From: Rhizoclosmatium globosum
Taxonomy: Eukaryota > Chytridiomycota > Chytridiomycetes > Chytridiales > Chytriomycetaceae
Assembly: GCA_002104985.1 (NCBI GenBank)
Contig: MCGO01000268.1
Coordinates: 1 to 44,615 of the forward strand
Reading direction: 5' to 3'
Length of the DNA stretch: 44,615 nt
Shown: positions 31,756-44,615 of the stretch, in pieces
Layout: every line of letters starts with the position of its first letter
How positions within the stretch are numbered: the stretch's first letter is position 1
Notes under the pieces: generated by a model
Databases searched by the model: none
The model's input: the letters and a program-made list of their open reading frames with translations, nothing else
What the model was told of the DNA's origin: nothing
Made by a program: the position numbers and the translations under genes

Positions 31756-32875
31756 ATGTCTTTTTGCAACTGCCAGTGTGACTGTTGCTCCCTTGTTCCG
31801 TCCCTCCAAACTCGAAACAACGAACTTGAGCTTCTTCTCGCCAATGCCCTGTCTGACATCAATACACTGCGATACTTGCTCCACGGACCTCCAATCACAA
31901 AGATACAAGATGCCTTACTTCCAACTCCAACTACACCAACACCATCAAGATATGGTACTCATAGACCGTTACATATATTATCTGGTTTATCGCTTGAGTC
32001 ACTGCCTGAGGTCATCCTCGATCGCATAGCATCTTTCGTGGATGCTGACTCAATCATCTCCCTCTGCCACGCAGTCCCATACTACAAATACATATCGAAA
32101 TCAATATGCGATCTCGGGTTAGCAACAATTGACGATGAAGAGTTGTATGTCGAGTCACTTTGGCCTACTTTTGAGTTCCCCAGTGATTTAGCTGCGCTTC
32201 GAAATTCCAACTGTATTTCTTGAACTATGTGCGATTATTGAAGAAACATAGTCTTACGATATCTCTCGAAGTACATGAGCTGGAATACTTGAACGAAGTA
32301 GGGCCATTCCTTACCCCTTCAGTTTCTGTTCGTGCAAACTATCCCTTAGCTCGTTTAAAATGCTCGAAATACTTCAAACGCTTAAAAAGTATGGTATTGG
32401 TTGCGTTGACTTTCTTGACTTTGATGAAAATGCTGTTGACTCAGATTCATCTGCAATCTACAACTATAATATTCTATCAGATATTAAAATCAAAAAGATC
32501 GAATTTGTCATGTACGATTCTGTAACTCCCTTCATGCGTAACCTCAAACATGTAGTCGGATTGAAAGAGATTAATATTTTCTTTGCGAAAGGGAAATCCT
32601 TTGACTTTCTCTTTGATTGTCCAGCATTGGAGACTATTTGTTTCACAGATCTAGATAGAGACTGTGCAATCCTCTTATTGGAGTGCATTATGAGGTCTTC
32701 AAATTCAAACCTGTCGGAAATCGAGTTTGATGTGTACCGTATACAGAACCGGATTGCTATCCAAGATATAATTTCTAAATGTGAAGATGGATGGGAATAC
32801 TTCACAAAAAACGATATGAAAAACAATGGAGGCACACGTGAAATGTTTGGGTTGAAGAGACGAAAGCAAACTTAG
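31756..32875 (+). pseudogene. F-box tandem family, copy 3, two frame shifts
   Basis: ATG 31756 gives MSFCNCQCDCCSLVP, the LQTRN heptad segment and an F-box (SLESLPEVILDRIASF) with HAVPYYKYISK after it. The frame ends at about 32223 and resumes in the next frame as NYVRLLKKHSLTISLEVHEL. A second shift near 32360 restores MLEILQTLKKYGIG and the C-terminal region to TAG 32875. Copies 1 and 3 share about the same tail (MYDSVPPFMRQLKH against MYDSVTPFMRNLKH). Copies are only 12-15 bases apart, so any promoter must lie within the upstream copy. Confidence 0.65.
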
Positions 32876-33134
32876 GTTGAAGATAGATCCTCGTTCTTAA
32901 AATCTCAATAAATTAAATTCCTCTTTGAATGCAGAAATACAGCGTTTTCAAATGAAAAAAACGAACTCTTGTGTTTTGCACTCAAGTGTAAATCCCATTC
33001 AACAAAACCCGACAGTCATCACCCTCTCTACTACCGTACTTCCTTAATTACATCAACGGTTTTCATTCTGTAAACCTCTGATCCAGCTCTCGAAAAATAA
33101 CTAAGAGAGTGACCAATCATCCAGCCCTTCCAGA

Positions 33135-34533
33135 ATGTCAACCCCACACGACGCGGAACCAACGTGGTACAAGTACGTGGGAATAACTCTAGCTCTGACG
33201 TCCGGCCTCTTTATCGGATCATCTTTTATATTCAAAAAGCGTGGACTCCTCGACACTAAAGCGAAACACGGGGAGCTAGGAGATGGACACGCGTATTTGA
33301 AGAGTCCTATGTGGTGGACTGGGAATGATATTAAGTGAGTCCCGCCGTCTTATTGGAAGAGATTATATATTGAACAACTTGGCCATATAGTGGCGTTGGG
33401 CGAAGTCTTGAATTTTGTGGCGTATGCTTTCTCTCCTGCTATTTTGGTGACGCCGTTAGGAGCGATAAGTGTGGTCATTAGGTAAACTTCGCTTATAAAA
33501 GTATTATGGTTTTGTTTTAATGCCATACTCAAATCAGCGCAATCCTATCAGAAATCTTTCTGAAAGAGCGGTTAAACTTTACGGGGAAGGTTGGATGTGC
33601 ACAGTGTATTATTGGCGCTGTTATCATAGTATTGCACGCACCAGAGTCGAATGGGAGTGACACAATTCCAGAGTTTTTCGGATATGTGACGGCGCCATGT
33701 AATTACAAGAGTCAGAGAATATTTTAGCTTCTAAATTTCTGTCTTTGTAGCATTTATTATGTATGCCGTCCTGTGTGGAGCTGGAATCGCGTACCTTGTC
33801 TGTGTGTATCCCTTCTTACTCCAAACGAACTTAACCCCTACCATTCACAAAAGATATAATCGCCCCACTACACGGCGAAACAAACCCAATGGTTTACATT
33901 ACTACTTGCTCGTTAATCGGGTCATTCCTCGTCCTCTCTTGCCAAGGCCTCGGATCCTCCCTGGCCTACACATTCTCCCACTGGAACGAAGACAACCAAT
34001 TCCTACAATGGCCAATTTACCCGCTAATTGCGTTCATCGCGTTCACCGTGACAGCGCAAATCCATTTCCTGAACAAAGCGTTGAACACATTCTCAACCGC
34101 GATCGTAACGCCAGTATACTACGTGACGTTCACAACATGCACGCTTATCTCATCTGCAGTTTTGTTCCGCGGGTTCACGGTGCATGATACTGTTGAAGGG
34201 ATCACGTTGATTATGGGGTTCCTGGCGATTGTGGCTGGTGTCGCGTTGTTGTTTGATTACAACGATAAAATGGCGAGAAGATTGTTGCGTCTCCAGGCGC
34301 GAGCGGAGGGAGACAGTGAAGGTGCTGGGTTGGTAATGGGTTCTATTGGGCAGAGTGAGTTGGACTTGGACTCCATGGATTCCCGGTTCTCGATGACAAA
34401 GAAGGCTGATAAAGCTGTGGTTGCACCGCCTCTTATTAAAAAATCCGCCGGAGTAGAAGTTGTTTTGGAGATGGAGAATGTTGATCGGAGTCGGACGCCG
34501 AGTGCTGCACCATTGAACCCAAGTTCTTCCTAA
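33135..34533 (+). CDS. NIPA-type magnesium transporter
   Basis: The signature NIPA core is present: ALGEVLNFVAYAFSPAILV, TPLGAISVVI, FLKERLNFTGKVGC, HAPES, then NPMVYITTCSLIGS, and about nine transmembrane helices. Exons begin at 33135 and about 33397, 33538, 33753 and 33887. The fourth intron (GTGTGT donor at about 33807 to AAAAG at about 33860) removes an apparent frame break. NIPA proteins move Mg2+ across plasma or endosomal membranes. The cytosolic tail after about 34290 is Ser/Asp-rich. One junction is odd: intron 1 (GTGAGT at 33335) to TATAG does not restore the frame needed for ALGE, so a non-canonical splice or one-base error is likely. It is convergent with the kinase gene at 34820. 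Confidence 0.85.
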
Positions 34534-34819
34534 TTATTGTTTGCTTTTCTCTTACTTTGGGTTCCGCTTCTCTAGTCTCGCATATTTTCTTTAATGTTTT
34601 TCGATATATAGACAGTAAACTCTTCAGACTTATTATTAAATGCGGATATTGTATAAATTCGATGTACTGAGTTTATCAAAAGCCACTCACAAACAAAAAC
34701 CAAAGCAACAATAAAGGACAGAACAAGATATCAATAAGAAGATGTGATAAAAAATAATACTACGCCGTCATTTAAACACAATGAAATAAAGAGAACTGTG
34801 AAATCAAACAAAATACAAG
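34534..34819. other. Convergent intergenic region (NIPA / kinase 1)
   Basis: These 286 AT-rich bases lie between two stop codons. They hold the 3' UTRs of both genes. AATAAA occurs in several places on both strands, for instance CAATAAAGG at about 34709. No other feature is seen. Confidence 0.4.
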
Positions 34820-36500
34820 TTATTGATCTGGGTTGGGTGTGTCAATCACAGAAGCTTCTGTGACCATGATAGGAGGTAGATCATGAGCAATTGGTTTTTC
34901 ACCTTCACCATCTTGCCCTGCAGTTTTCTCAGTTTCTCCACTCGTGGGTGATTCACCCCCATCAGCAGAAATGTCGTGCTCATCGGCAGGAACGAGTTTC
35001 GCAACTGACCGCATGATTTGCTCCTTCTCATGTTTCTTCATTTCCGGTTTTGTAAAGTCAAAGTTGAGGAACTGGGCTTCCATTTTTTCGTACTCCTTGG
35101 CGATTTCTTCTCCGAGGTGTGCATACTCTGTCAAAGCATTAATTAGTTGGTTTTGTTAAGGCGAGTCGGTGTATCACTTTTCTCTCCAGGCTTCCTTGCC
35201 TTTGCTACAAGAGGGTTGTCATTCACCAAGATTTCTTCAAGCTCGTGAGTAAAATCGCAGTTGATGTTTTTGGTCTACGATAAAGTTGGTAAGACGTCGG
35301 ATAGTTCAATGAATCCACTCACGTCAGGGATAAATGGCGGAACACCCTCGTGTCTCTTCAACTTGTCCCAATCCAAGTCTTTGAAGAAAGCGTGTTTCGA
35401 AACTTTTTCGTCTCCACCCATCCTAACATTCCATTCCTTTTGTAAGAACTCTGTAATGGCTGACTTGCAATCTGCGGAGAGTTCGCGTGTGGATTTCCAT
35501 GCGACCTCGTCGCTTATGATTGCTTTTTTGAGGCCCTCACTGGTATTCGCCTCAAATGGTCGCTTTTGGGGGAAGATTAGAGTCGGGAGAGTAAACAATA
35601 TTCAATCCCACCTTTCCGTACAAAAGCTCGTACATAATGACTCCAAGACTCCAATAATCAATCATATTGTTGTACCCTTTCCGAATGAACATTTCGGGAG
35701 CTATGGTTGGCGTTTCAGAAATCATGTGCCTTAGATTTTGAGACTTACCCATATAAGCAGGACTTCCAGCTTCACTTTTCATCAATTTATCGGGATTGTA
35801 TTTAGTTGCAATGTTGAAGTCAGTCAGTGTCGCGTGGCCAGTTTCACTGATCAAAACTGAGGGTAAAAGACATTAGCCAAACTTTAACGCACGAAAACAA
35901 ACTAGAACTCAACTATTATCAGGCTTGAGATCTCTGTGCACGATATTCTTGGAATGTAGATATGCGATTCCAAGAACACATTCAGCCATATAAAACTTGA
36001 TCAAGTCCTCCGATAAGTTCCCCTTGGTATTTAACAAATACCTTAAGTCTCCACCCAACATCAAATCAATAACCATGAACATGTTTTCATCGTCTTGAAA
36101 TGCATATCTCAAGTTACTGCAAGCCACAGCCATTATTAGTAACGCGACATCAACCAAAACATCAAACACAACTACAAACCAAGTAAATGGACTTTGAATC
36201 TCTTCCAACAAAAATCGCTCCTGTATGATACAATCCACAGCCTTCATCTCCACGCACATTTTCTTGTCGATATACTTCAACGCGTACTTTTGCTTCGTCA
36301 GTTTATGTTGGACGAGTTTAACTTTTCCGAAAGCTCCTTTTCCAATGGCCGTTTGCAGGTCAAAATGCTTGAGTTCAACTGAAGTGAGAGATTGGGAAAT
36401 GAGTTAGGTGACACGTAATGACATCAGTTGGATGAAACGAAGAAGCCGCACCATCTTGAGTGAAATCGATCGGCTCTGATTTACAACAGACTCCGCCCAT
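34820..36500 (-). CDS. STK32/YANK-like Ser/Thr kinase 1, N-myristoyl type
   Basis: The start at 36500 reads MGGVCCKSEPIDFTQD, with Gly2 followed by two Cys, a myristoyl/palmitoyl anchor pattern as in human STK32 proteins. Kinase motifs are intact: GKGAFGKV, ALKYIDKK, GGDLRYLL, HRDLKPDN, DFNIA (YANK kinases have DFN in place of DFG), APEMF and DYWSLG. A C-terminal extension (FTHELEE, then EKMEAQFLNFDFTK) is shared with the three paralogues. At least seven short introns are used; the first comes right after the anchor exon, at the same codon as in the paralogues. The substrate is unknown. It is transcribed away from kinase 2. Confidence 0.85.
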
Positions 36501-37185
36501 GTGTGGTAGAAGTTGCAGGAATCAAGTGTTGAAGAAATATGGTCTTGTGCAGCTAAAAGATGTTCCCTGATTTACAAAACGTCTAGTTGATGTGCAAACC
36601 AGGTTATTCCGAGTCTAAAGAAGATGTATAACACACCGATATCGTGTTGGAGTTGAGAGAGAGCTCTTACAACGCCAGAAAAGTGGTGGAAACAATTGGC
36701 AGAATAACAAAGGGAATTTCAACATCGACACTCATCACCGCCGTCACCTCATATATAAATCAAATTTAACGCGTTTTTGCATTTTATTATACGTATATAA
36801 GGCGATGCTCAACTAGATCACATAACTTTAAACTCTATTTCAAAAAAGCACGCAAGAATGAACGCCCGATATATGTTGAAAGAAAAATCAACGGCAAGGC
36901 CGTTTATTTGGTGCTGACTACCTCTCTCGAGCTTCCCACTTCATTTTGTGAACAATGAAAAGCTGGTCGCGTCCAACACTGAAAAATTCCGAAACCAACC
37001 TCTCTCCCTTCCTTTGATCTGCTTCTACGAACCTTGCCAGCGTAAACAAATCAACAGTCTTCAATCACTCTTCGACAGTCACTTTGAAGATCTGATTACA
37101 TCTGTCGTTCTCAACTTGACCAATCCTGTCAAACCAATTACAACTCAACCTCGATAGACCCACACCATCAGCCAACACATATAAA
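36501..37185. promoter_or_regulatory. Divergent promoter region of kinases 1 and 2
   Basis: These 685 bases lie between head-to-head kinase paralogues. A TATA-like TATATAA lies at 36794-36800, about 390 bases before the kinase 2 ATG. Small plus-strand frames in 36948-37157 look like 5' UTR rather than genes. Pyrimidine-rich stretches are common. Confidence 0.35.
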
Positions 37186-38977
37186 ATGGGAGCAAACTGT
37201 TGCAAACCCGAAGAAATTGATTTCACCCAAGAAGGTTCTCTTGCTTCTCGACAAAGAATCAAACAGACTAACCCTCTAAACCCTCCACCACCCATCAACC
37301 AAAAACAGTCGAACTAAATCACTTTGAGCTCCTTCGGTCAATCGGAAAAGGCGCGTTCGGGAAAGTCAAAGTCGTTAAACATAAAAATACAAAAAATACA
37401 TATGCCCTGAAGTACATCAACAAGGAGGCGTGTATAAAGATGAAAGCGGTGGATAATATCATACAAGAGCGGAAACTGCTTGAAGAGATTCACTGTCCGT
37501 TTGTTTGGTACTGTATTCTTCGCCCCTCATCCTTTCCCTCGCATGCGTCAATGTGACTGATAAGGAAATGTACAGTAACTTACGATATGCCTTCCAAGAC
37601 GATGAAAACATGTTCATGGTGATTGATCTAAAACTCGGGGGAGACCTGCGATTCCATTTGAACAAGATGGGAACAATACCGGAAGACGTTGTGCGATTTT
37701 ATATGGCGGAATGCGCACTGGGGCTCATGTATTTGCATTCGAAGCATGTGGTGCATCGAGACTTGAAGCCTGATAATAGTTGAGTAAGTCTTTTGAATGG
37801 GTGAAGATTAAACGTTGGAATAGTATTGTTGGACGAGAACGGGCACGCATGTTTGACGGACTTTAATATTGCAACGTACTGGAAAGACGATAAGCAGTTA
37901 CACGCCGTAGCTGGAAGTATGGCGTACATGGGTAAGAATCCTTGCGCCTCTCCTGCAAGCTAGCTCACCATACATTCGAAACACAGCACCAGAGATCTTA
38001 GAGCGCAACGGATACACATACACAATCGACTGGTGGTCTCTCGGCGTGATTATGTTCGAACTCCTCCTCGGAAAACGCCCGTTCCGAGGATCCACAAACG
38101 AAGAACTCACAGCGTCCATCACGAAAGGGAAACTAGAGTTCCCCTCAAACGCCGACAAAAAGATTTCGAACGACGGGATGGAAATGATTCGAGGATGGTG
38201 TACGCGACCAGCATCGGAAAGGCTGGGGAGTAAAGAAACAGGCGGGGACACGAAAATTACAAATCATCCGTTCTTTAAGGAGTATGATTGGAGTGAGATG
38301 GAGAAACAATTAATTACTCCGCCGTTTGTACCTGACGTATGTAATTTGACTGACGATGAAGGTTCATTAATGTCTTTTCTCTTTCTAGTCCAAGAAGGCC
38401 AACTTTGATGCAACGCACGAATTAGAAGAAATGTTGTTGGAGGATAATCCACTGCAAGCAAAGCCACGAAAGAAGGATGGCACTGGTAAGATATCTAGGT
38501 TTTTGTCACCAATCTCAACTCTGTTCCCCATCAGGTGGAGCTGCATCAAAGCTTGATCCAAAAGAGGCTGAAAAGATGGAAACCAAATATCTTCTCTTCG
38601 ACTACACAAAACTACCACCGTTTGAGATGCGCAAAAAGTCGGCAGCGTGGGAAAACAAAGTAGGAGAAATTCAACGGTCCGCATCATCTTTGAACCGCGA
38701 GTCCAAGATCGATATCATGGAGAACCGTTCTGAATGCGTATTGATTGACCCAGATCAGCAAACGATCAAGAGTGCCAAGACATCCACTTCGGAGTTACCT
38801 TTGGGAACGGGTGACGACGTTCCCGATTTACCCAGACCAAGTGCTGCACTTACATCACAAATCACACATGACGGTCCCCAAGCGAGAGAATCTGAGCAAG
38901 GTGGACCTCAAGCAAGAGAGTCAGAATCTCCGACACATAAACCATCAGAAAGCCATAATCCATCTGTTACTTCTTAA
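37186..38977 (+). CDS. STK32/YANK-like Ser/Thr kinase 2, N-myristoyl type
   Basis: MGANCCKPEEIDFTQE opens the protein (Gly2, Cys5-Cys6), and intron 1 follows at the conserved codon. Catalytic motifs are complete: SIGKGAFGKV, ALKYINKE, HRDLKPDN, TDFNIA, APEIL and DWWSLG, then RPFRG and RLGSKETGGDT. The C-terminal part has the family ELEEMLLEDNPLQAKPRK helix, FDYTKLPPFEMR and a disordered tail with a repeated PQARES motif. It is expected to be a membrane-anchored active kinase. It is closest to kinases 1 and 3 and probably arose with them by local duplication and inversion. Confidence 0.87.
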
Positions 38978-39242
38978 ATCTGGGCGTTCTTATTCTGCGT
39001 CGTTATTCGATTACAATTGGTCATATAGTCATTCTTTTCCTTTCTTTCTTATGTTCTGTTTGGAGTTAAAATGAATTTAATTTGTCGAAAAGCTTTGACG
39101 CTCATTTCCTACACGATTTGGACGGAATGGGAGAATGAGGATTTGGGCTGGGGCAGGAGTACTCGTGGAGAATAAGATTGTTTGTTGTAAAGTTCGAGTA
39201 GAAGTTAATTATTGTTTGTTCCACAAGACAGTCACAAACAGG
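38978..39242. other. Intergenic region kinase 2 / SPC1
   Basis: 265 bases between two plus-strand genes. AT-rich 3' UTR sequence of kinase 2 comes first, then a short promoter for the signal peptidase gene. No repeats or small genes are seen. Confidence 0.35.
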
Positions 39243-39812
39243 ATGGGCAAGAAAGAGGCTTTAGTGGTGAGTTCCCTGCATCGATATCTTAAGTACTATG
39301 CTAGCTAGAACAGGCATGAATAGACGGGTTAATGAGGGATAGAAGTGTTTGAAGCTGAAGCATCCTTACCGTGCACTAACTAACTCTCCTTCACTTCAAC
39401 CAGGACTTCAAAGGACAAATCCTCGTTGAACGAATCTTCCAAGTTACTTTGATTGTGTTTGGGGTAAAGCTCTGTCTCTGTCATGGAACTTAAACTAACA
39501 ACGTTAACCCCACCTATAACCTACTCTATTCACTACAAACGCTTCAACTTACTCAAGGTCATTTCATTCATTGTCGGATATGCCACAAAGTCTCTTCAGC
39601 TTCTTGTTGCAATCAACGTTGTTGGCCTCTTGATCACTTTAGTGGTAAACCTCTGCTTCAGTGCTTTAGAATCCATTCATTTAATTATACTACAGCTTGT
39701 CGTTCCTCCATGGCCAATGTTTCGAGCGAATCCTGTGAAATGGCAAGAAAAGAAGGAGAAGATGTTGGATGGATTAATGGCAAAGAAGAGCTGGTGGCAG
39801 AAACTATTTTAG
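39243..39812 (+). CDS. Signal peptidase complex subunit SPC1 (SPCS1)
   Basis: Four exons (ATG 39243; intron 1 from GTGAGT about 39267 to about 39403, then introns near 39464-39558 and about 39642-39696) give a protein of about 90 residues. DFKGQ then ERIFQ precedes two hydrophobic helices (VISFIVGYATKSLQLLVAIN and NVVGLLITLVV), and VVPPWPMFRANPVKWQ ends the family core. This is the small two-pass subunit of ER signal peptidase, which limits cleavage of membrane segments. It is a single-copy housekeeping gene lying inside the kinase cluster. Confidence 0.87.
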
Positions 39813-40129
39813 CTGGCCGGGAATGAGAGAACATGAGTTGGAAATGAGAATAAATGGTAAGATAGTCGTCTTAGTGTGTAGAGTTTATCGGACTTGAACT
39901 AAATCTCCTCTCCTCTTTCCAATAGCTATTCAAACTTAATTACGGCCTTTTTACAATATCTTTCCTCTTTATTCCAAGCGGTGTTTCGTCTCAATAATGG
40001 AGAGCTCGTTGAGCGGCCCAACAATGGGAATATCGACAAAGAACTTTGTCACTTTCCTGTCACAGACCATTGAACGAAACGTACCATTAGTGCTTATTCC
40101 CGACCGTTACCAAAGACCTCTCTTTCAAC
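39813..40129. other. Intergenic region SPC1 / kinase 3
   Basis: 317 bases. The 3' end of SPC1 has GAATAAATGG at about 39848, a polyadenylation-type signal. The rest is the presumed promoter of kinase 3. No further feature is seen. Confidence 0.35.
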
Positions 40130-41994
40130 ATGGGCTGTTGTAACACAAAGGAAGACCCAATCGATTTTACCGAAGAGGGTAATCAGAATCCCTTCCAAAC
40201 TTGGCTTATCTTCTAAGTCTAATCACAAAAACTATCCTTAGTAAACCTCACTCATTTCGAGCTTCTCCGCGCAATCGGAAAGGGAGCCTACGGAAAAGTC
40301 AAACTCGTTCGTCATAAGGACACAAAGATCCAATACGCCTTGAAATACATCGACAAGAAGCAGTGTATAGCACAGAAAGCTGTCGACTATATAATCCAAG
40401 AACGGAATCTCCTGGAAGATATCCACTGCCCATTCGTGTGGTTTGTCCCCTCAACTTCCTTATTCTTTTATCTCACAACGTCCAACAAAGCAACCTTCGA
40501 TACTCGTTCCAAGACGACGACAATATGTTTATGGTAATTGATTTGAAAACGGGTGGGGACTTGCGATATGTTATGTCAAAGCAAGGAAAGCTTCCTGAAG
40601 CGACAGTGAAGTTTATGACGGCTGAGATTCTTCTCGGAATACTTTATTTACACTCGAAAAAAGTCGTTCATAGAGATCTTAAACCTGAGAACAGTATGTA
40701 CTCGTTGCAATGTTGCTCATTCTTATCTTAAACAGTATTGTTGGACGAATACGGACATTGCTGTCTCACTGACTTCAACATTGCCACATACTTTAAGGAA
40801 ACGAAACTTTTGCATGCGATTGCTGGAAGTCTCTCATACATGGGTTCGTCAATTTTGAGTCATTTCGATCAAAACCTTAATCATCGCCCTCACAGCTCCA
40901 GAAATACTCGACAAGGAAAAAAAAGGATACAACCAAGTAATAGACTTCTGGTCAATGGGAATCATAATCTATGAAATGCTGTTTTCAAAGGTGAACCCCA
41001 ACTCCTCTCCAAGAATTTCAGAACTAAACGATGGAATAAGCGGCCATTTCGTGGTAAAACAGATGAAGAAGTCGAAGAAGCTATCAAAACGAAGGACGTG
41101 GTCATTCCTGACAATCCCAGTATTTCTGCCGAGGCGACTGATATCATCAAAAGCTTCCTAACACGGCCTTACATCGACAGACTTGGATCAAAAGAAACAG
41201 GCGGAGATACTCGTGTAACGGCGCATGCATGGTTCAAAGGCTACGATTGGGTCAAGATGGAGAAGTTGGAAGGGAAGCCGCTCTTCGTGCCTGATGTAAG
41301 CCGTGTCAATGGGAAGAAGAATGATATTACTGACTATTTAATTATAGTCGAAATCGCTCAACGTGGATGAAACAATTGAGCTTGAAGAACTCCTTTATTC
41401 AGAAACCCAACTGAAAGCAAAACCGCGAAAGATTCAAAAAGATGGCCATAGTAAGAGTCCAAGCTTTTGCGTGTCTATTTTTCGACTAAATTCTTGCTAT
41501 AGGAGGCTCTCAACTATCAATCCAACACCCCAAACAAGCCGAAAAGATTGACACCCAATTCAAATTGTTTGACCACACGAAGATGGCTGTACCAGTGACA
41601 GAGCGAAAACGGTCGCAAGAATGGGACAAGAAGATGAGCGAGATCCAACGAAGCGCTTCCTCTCTCGAAAGCAATTTCTCAGATCTCAGAGAAACAAGAT
41701 CTCAGTTCATATTCTTCGAGCCAGACACTATGACCATCAAGGTGACCCTTATTTTTCTGTTTTATGAACTGACACCCTCACCAGAGCGCCATGAGTTCAA
41801 GATCGGACCTCAACAGTGTCGGTGGCGATAGTATGGCTTTCGGAGGCGAAGTTCCTGCGATTCCGGAAAAGTTCAAGCAGAGTGTTGTGGATTTGGCAAA
41901 TAGCAAGCAAGAGTTTAATGATGTTGCAAGTATGCCAACGTCAGAAATGAATAAGTCGTTCGACCAACTCAAGTCACGAGAAGCGGCTATTTAA
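40130..41994 (+). CDS. STK32/YANK-like Ser/Thr kinase 3, N-myristoyl type
   Basis: The start MGCCNTKEDPIDFTEE carries Gly2 and Cys3-Cys4; its first intron (GTAATC donor) joins in phase to VNLTHFELL. Motifs are GKGAYGKV, ALKYIDKK, HRDLKPEN, DFNIATYF, APEIL, DFWSMG and RLGSKETGGDT. The C-terminal helix (ELEELLYSETQLKAKPRK), FDHTKMAVP and the IQRSASSL motif are shared with kinase 2. Introns are at conserved positions. The activation segment is somewhat shorter, and an extra Lys pair (DKEKKGYNQ) follows APE. It should be an active kinase anchored to membrane. Confidence 0.86.
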
Positions 41995-42112
41995 TTTTTA
42001 TTAATGAGGATATATGAGAAGAATTTTTCGGGTTTGGATATCATATGTAAATCATTCTGTGTTTCATTTGTATCTAGTCAAGGCGAAGTGCTAAAAAGAC
42101 TCTACTGTTGCC

Positions 42113-43789
<1,677 letters not shown>

Positions 43790-43976
43790 ACATGTGATGG
43801 ATGGATTTATTTTCTGTCTAAATTATGCAAATCTTGATTGAAAATCTTCTTACAGCATGACAGTCGTACTTGATATGGACCTTCTGATTGAATTTAGGGC
43901 GAAGTTTGAGCTATTGGAGCAGCAGATTTCGATACTGCGGCCTTTGGCGTTTTGTCTATTCTCCCAGCTCCCACAA

Positions 43977-44615
43977 ATATGGGCCTATCACCTGCTGTAC
44001 CAACACGTACCGAAACTCTTCCAGTTGAATCCTATTTTGGGCCAACTCGCAGCTTCTCTTTTGTTCAGACGAGTATTTCATCACATGAGAAGCCTTCTGT
44101 GGCTTCAAGCACTGAGCAGATATTAAGCGAGTTAACTTCTTCGACCGCTTGGACACCTGCAGGTGAACGATTTACCGCGCCACCTCTTCAATCTGTCAAA
44201 CAGTCTCGCACTTCTCTTTCCATGGAGGCACCTCGTTGCAATAACGGCGATCATAAAGCTCAGTCACGTAAAAATAGCCGAAAAGTGTCTCTTCGTGTCA
44301 ATAATCAACCTTTCGAGCTTGATAGCGATGCCCCAGCGTCTCCAAGACTCTTGCTTCGAAAGAATGTGTTATCGGTCAGCCGAGACGTAATTTTCAACGA
44401 AGCTGAAGAAAACAAATCAAAGAGTATGTTTCAATCTGTGTTCAACAAAAGCAGCAAGCTTGTCAATAATGGAAAATCGTCATCAAATCTCGTCGCTGGG
44501 AGCAGCCTCAACATGCTTACACAATTTGGGAGGACAGAATCCAAATTACAAGACGGCACATCACCGATTACTAAATCGCCTGCTTCTATTCGACATCAAA
44601 AGCATCAGCAATTGC
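43977..44615 (+). CDS. Ser/Thr-rich protein, partial, runs off the right edge
   Basis: An uninterrupted frame is open from about 43915 and includes ATG 43977; it continues without a stop to the last base of the window, over 210 codons. The sequence is Ser/Thr/Asn-rich and low in hydrophobics, with basic patches (KAQSRKNSRKVSLRV) and DSDAPASPRLLL. It looks like a disordered regulatory N-terminus of a larger protein. No domain is recognised. The real start may lie upstream in an exon near 43857-43900 (ATGACAGTCGTACTTGAT). Confidence 0.5.

Noticed and set aside
33805..33865. Frame shift in the NIPA gene
   Set aside because: A GTGTGT...AAAAG intron restores YLVYIIAPLHGETNPMVY in phase; GTGTGT donors are also used in the NLR and helicase genes.
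36948..37157. Small plus-strand ORF of 69 codons upstream of kinase 2
   Set aside because: It lies in the promoter or 5' UTR, ends 29 bases before the kinase start and shows no recognisable feature.

Overview
The window looks like a piece of a chromosome from an early-diverging, probably zoosporic (chytrid-like) fungus. Nearly every gene is broken by short introns of about 42-65 nt. Donors are mostly GTGAGT, GTAAGT or GTGTGT, and branch motifs are CTAAC/CTGAC-like. There is a signal peptidase SPC1 subunit, a DHX57-type helicase, NIPA transport, STK32/YANK kinases and cAMP-receptor-like 7TM proteins, which together suit an early fungus better than an ascomycete or basidiomycete. The species is not identified.

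Layout. (1) 1-6150 is accessory and subtelomere-like. It has a duplicated 55-bp unit, CCCTAA-like repeats, a GGCGCC minisatellite, two tRNA-like Pol III promoter pairs, an A28 tract and a multi-exon gene with three zinc fingers and a tyrosine-recombinase-like C-terminus. (2) 6153-11803 (minus) is one large NLR-type gene whose exons join in frame to give TIR-NACHT-14xWD40. (3) 12310-18032 (minus) holds an F-box protein and a DEVH-box helicase of the DHX57/YLR419W type. (4) 18204-19974 is a tandem pair of cytochrome b561 genes. (5) 20033-22177 is a divergent pair of paralogous 7TM proteins. (6) 22911-26904 carries three tandem cAMP-receptor-like 7TM copies, all with frame breaks. (7) 27257-29172 is a coiled-coil, Ser/Pro-rich protein, also with frame breaks. 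(8) 29473-32875 has three tandem F-box paralogues, each broken once or twice. (9) 33135-34533 is a NIPA-type magnesium transporter. (10) 34820-43789 has four STK32/YANK-like kinases (one minus, three plus) with a signal peptidase subunit between them; the last has lost its catalytic residues. (11) A Ser-rich gene runs off the right edge.

Most of the window is sensing and signalling machinery built by local duplication: intracellular NLR, membrane receptors, F-box adaptors and lipid-anchored kinases. I see no shared operon-like logic, and none is expected in a fungus. The best leads are the TIR-NACHT-WD40 gene (catalytic-type Glu retained), the zinc-finger/tyrosine-recombinase gene beside telomere-like repeats, the kinase cluster with its pseudokinase, and the cluster of frame breaks in the tandem arrays between 22.9 and 32.9 kb.
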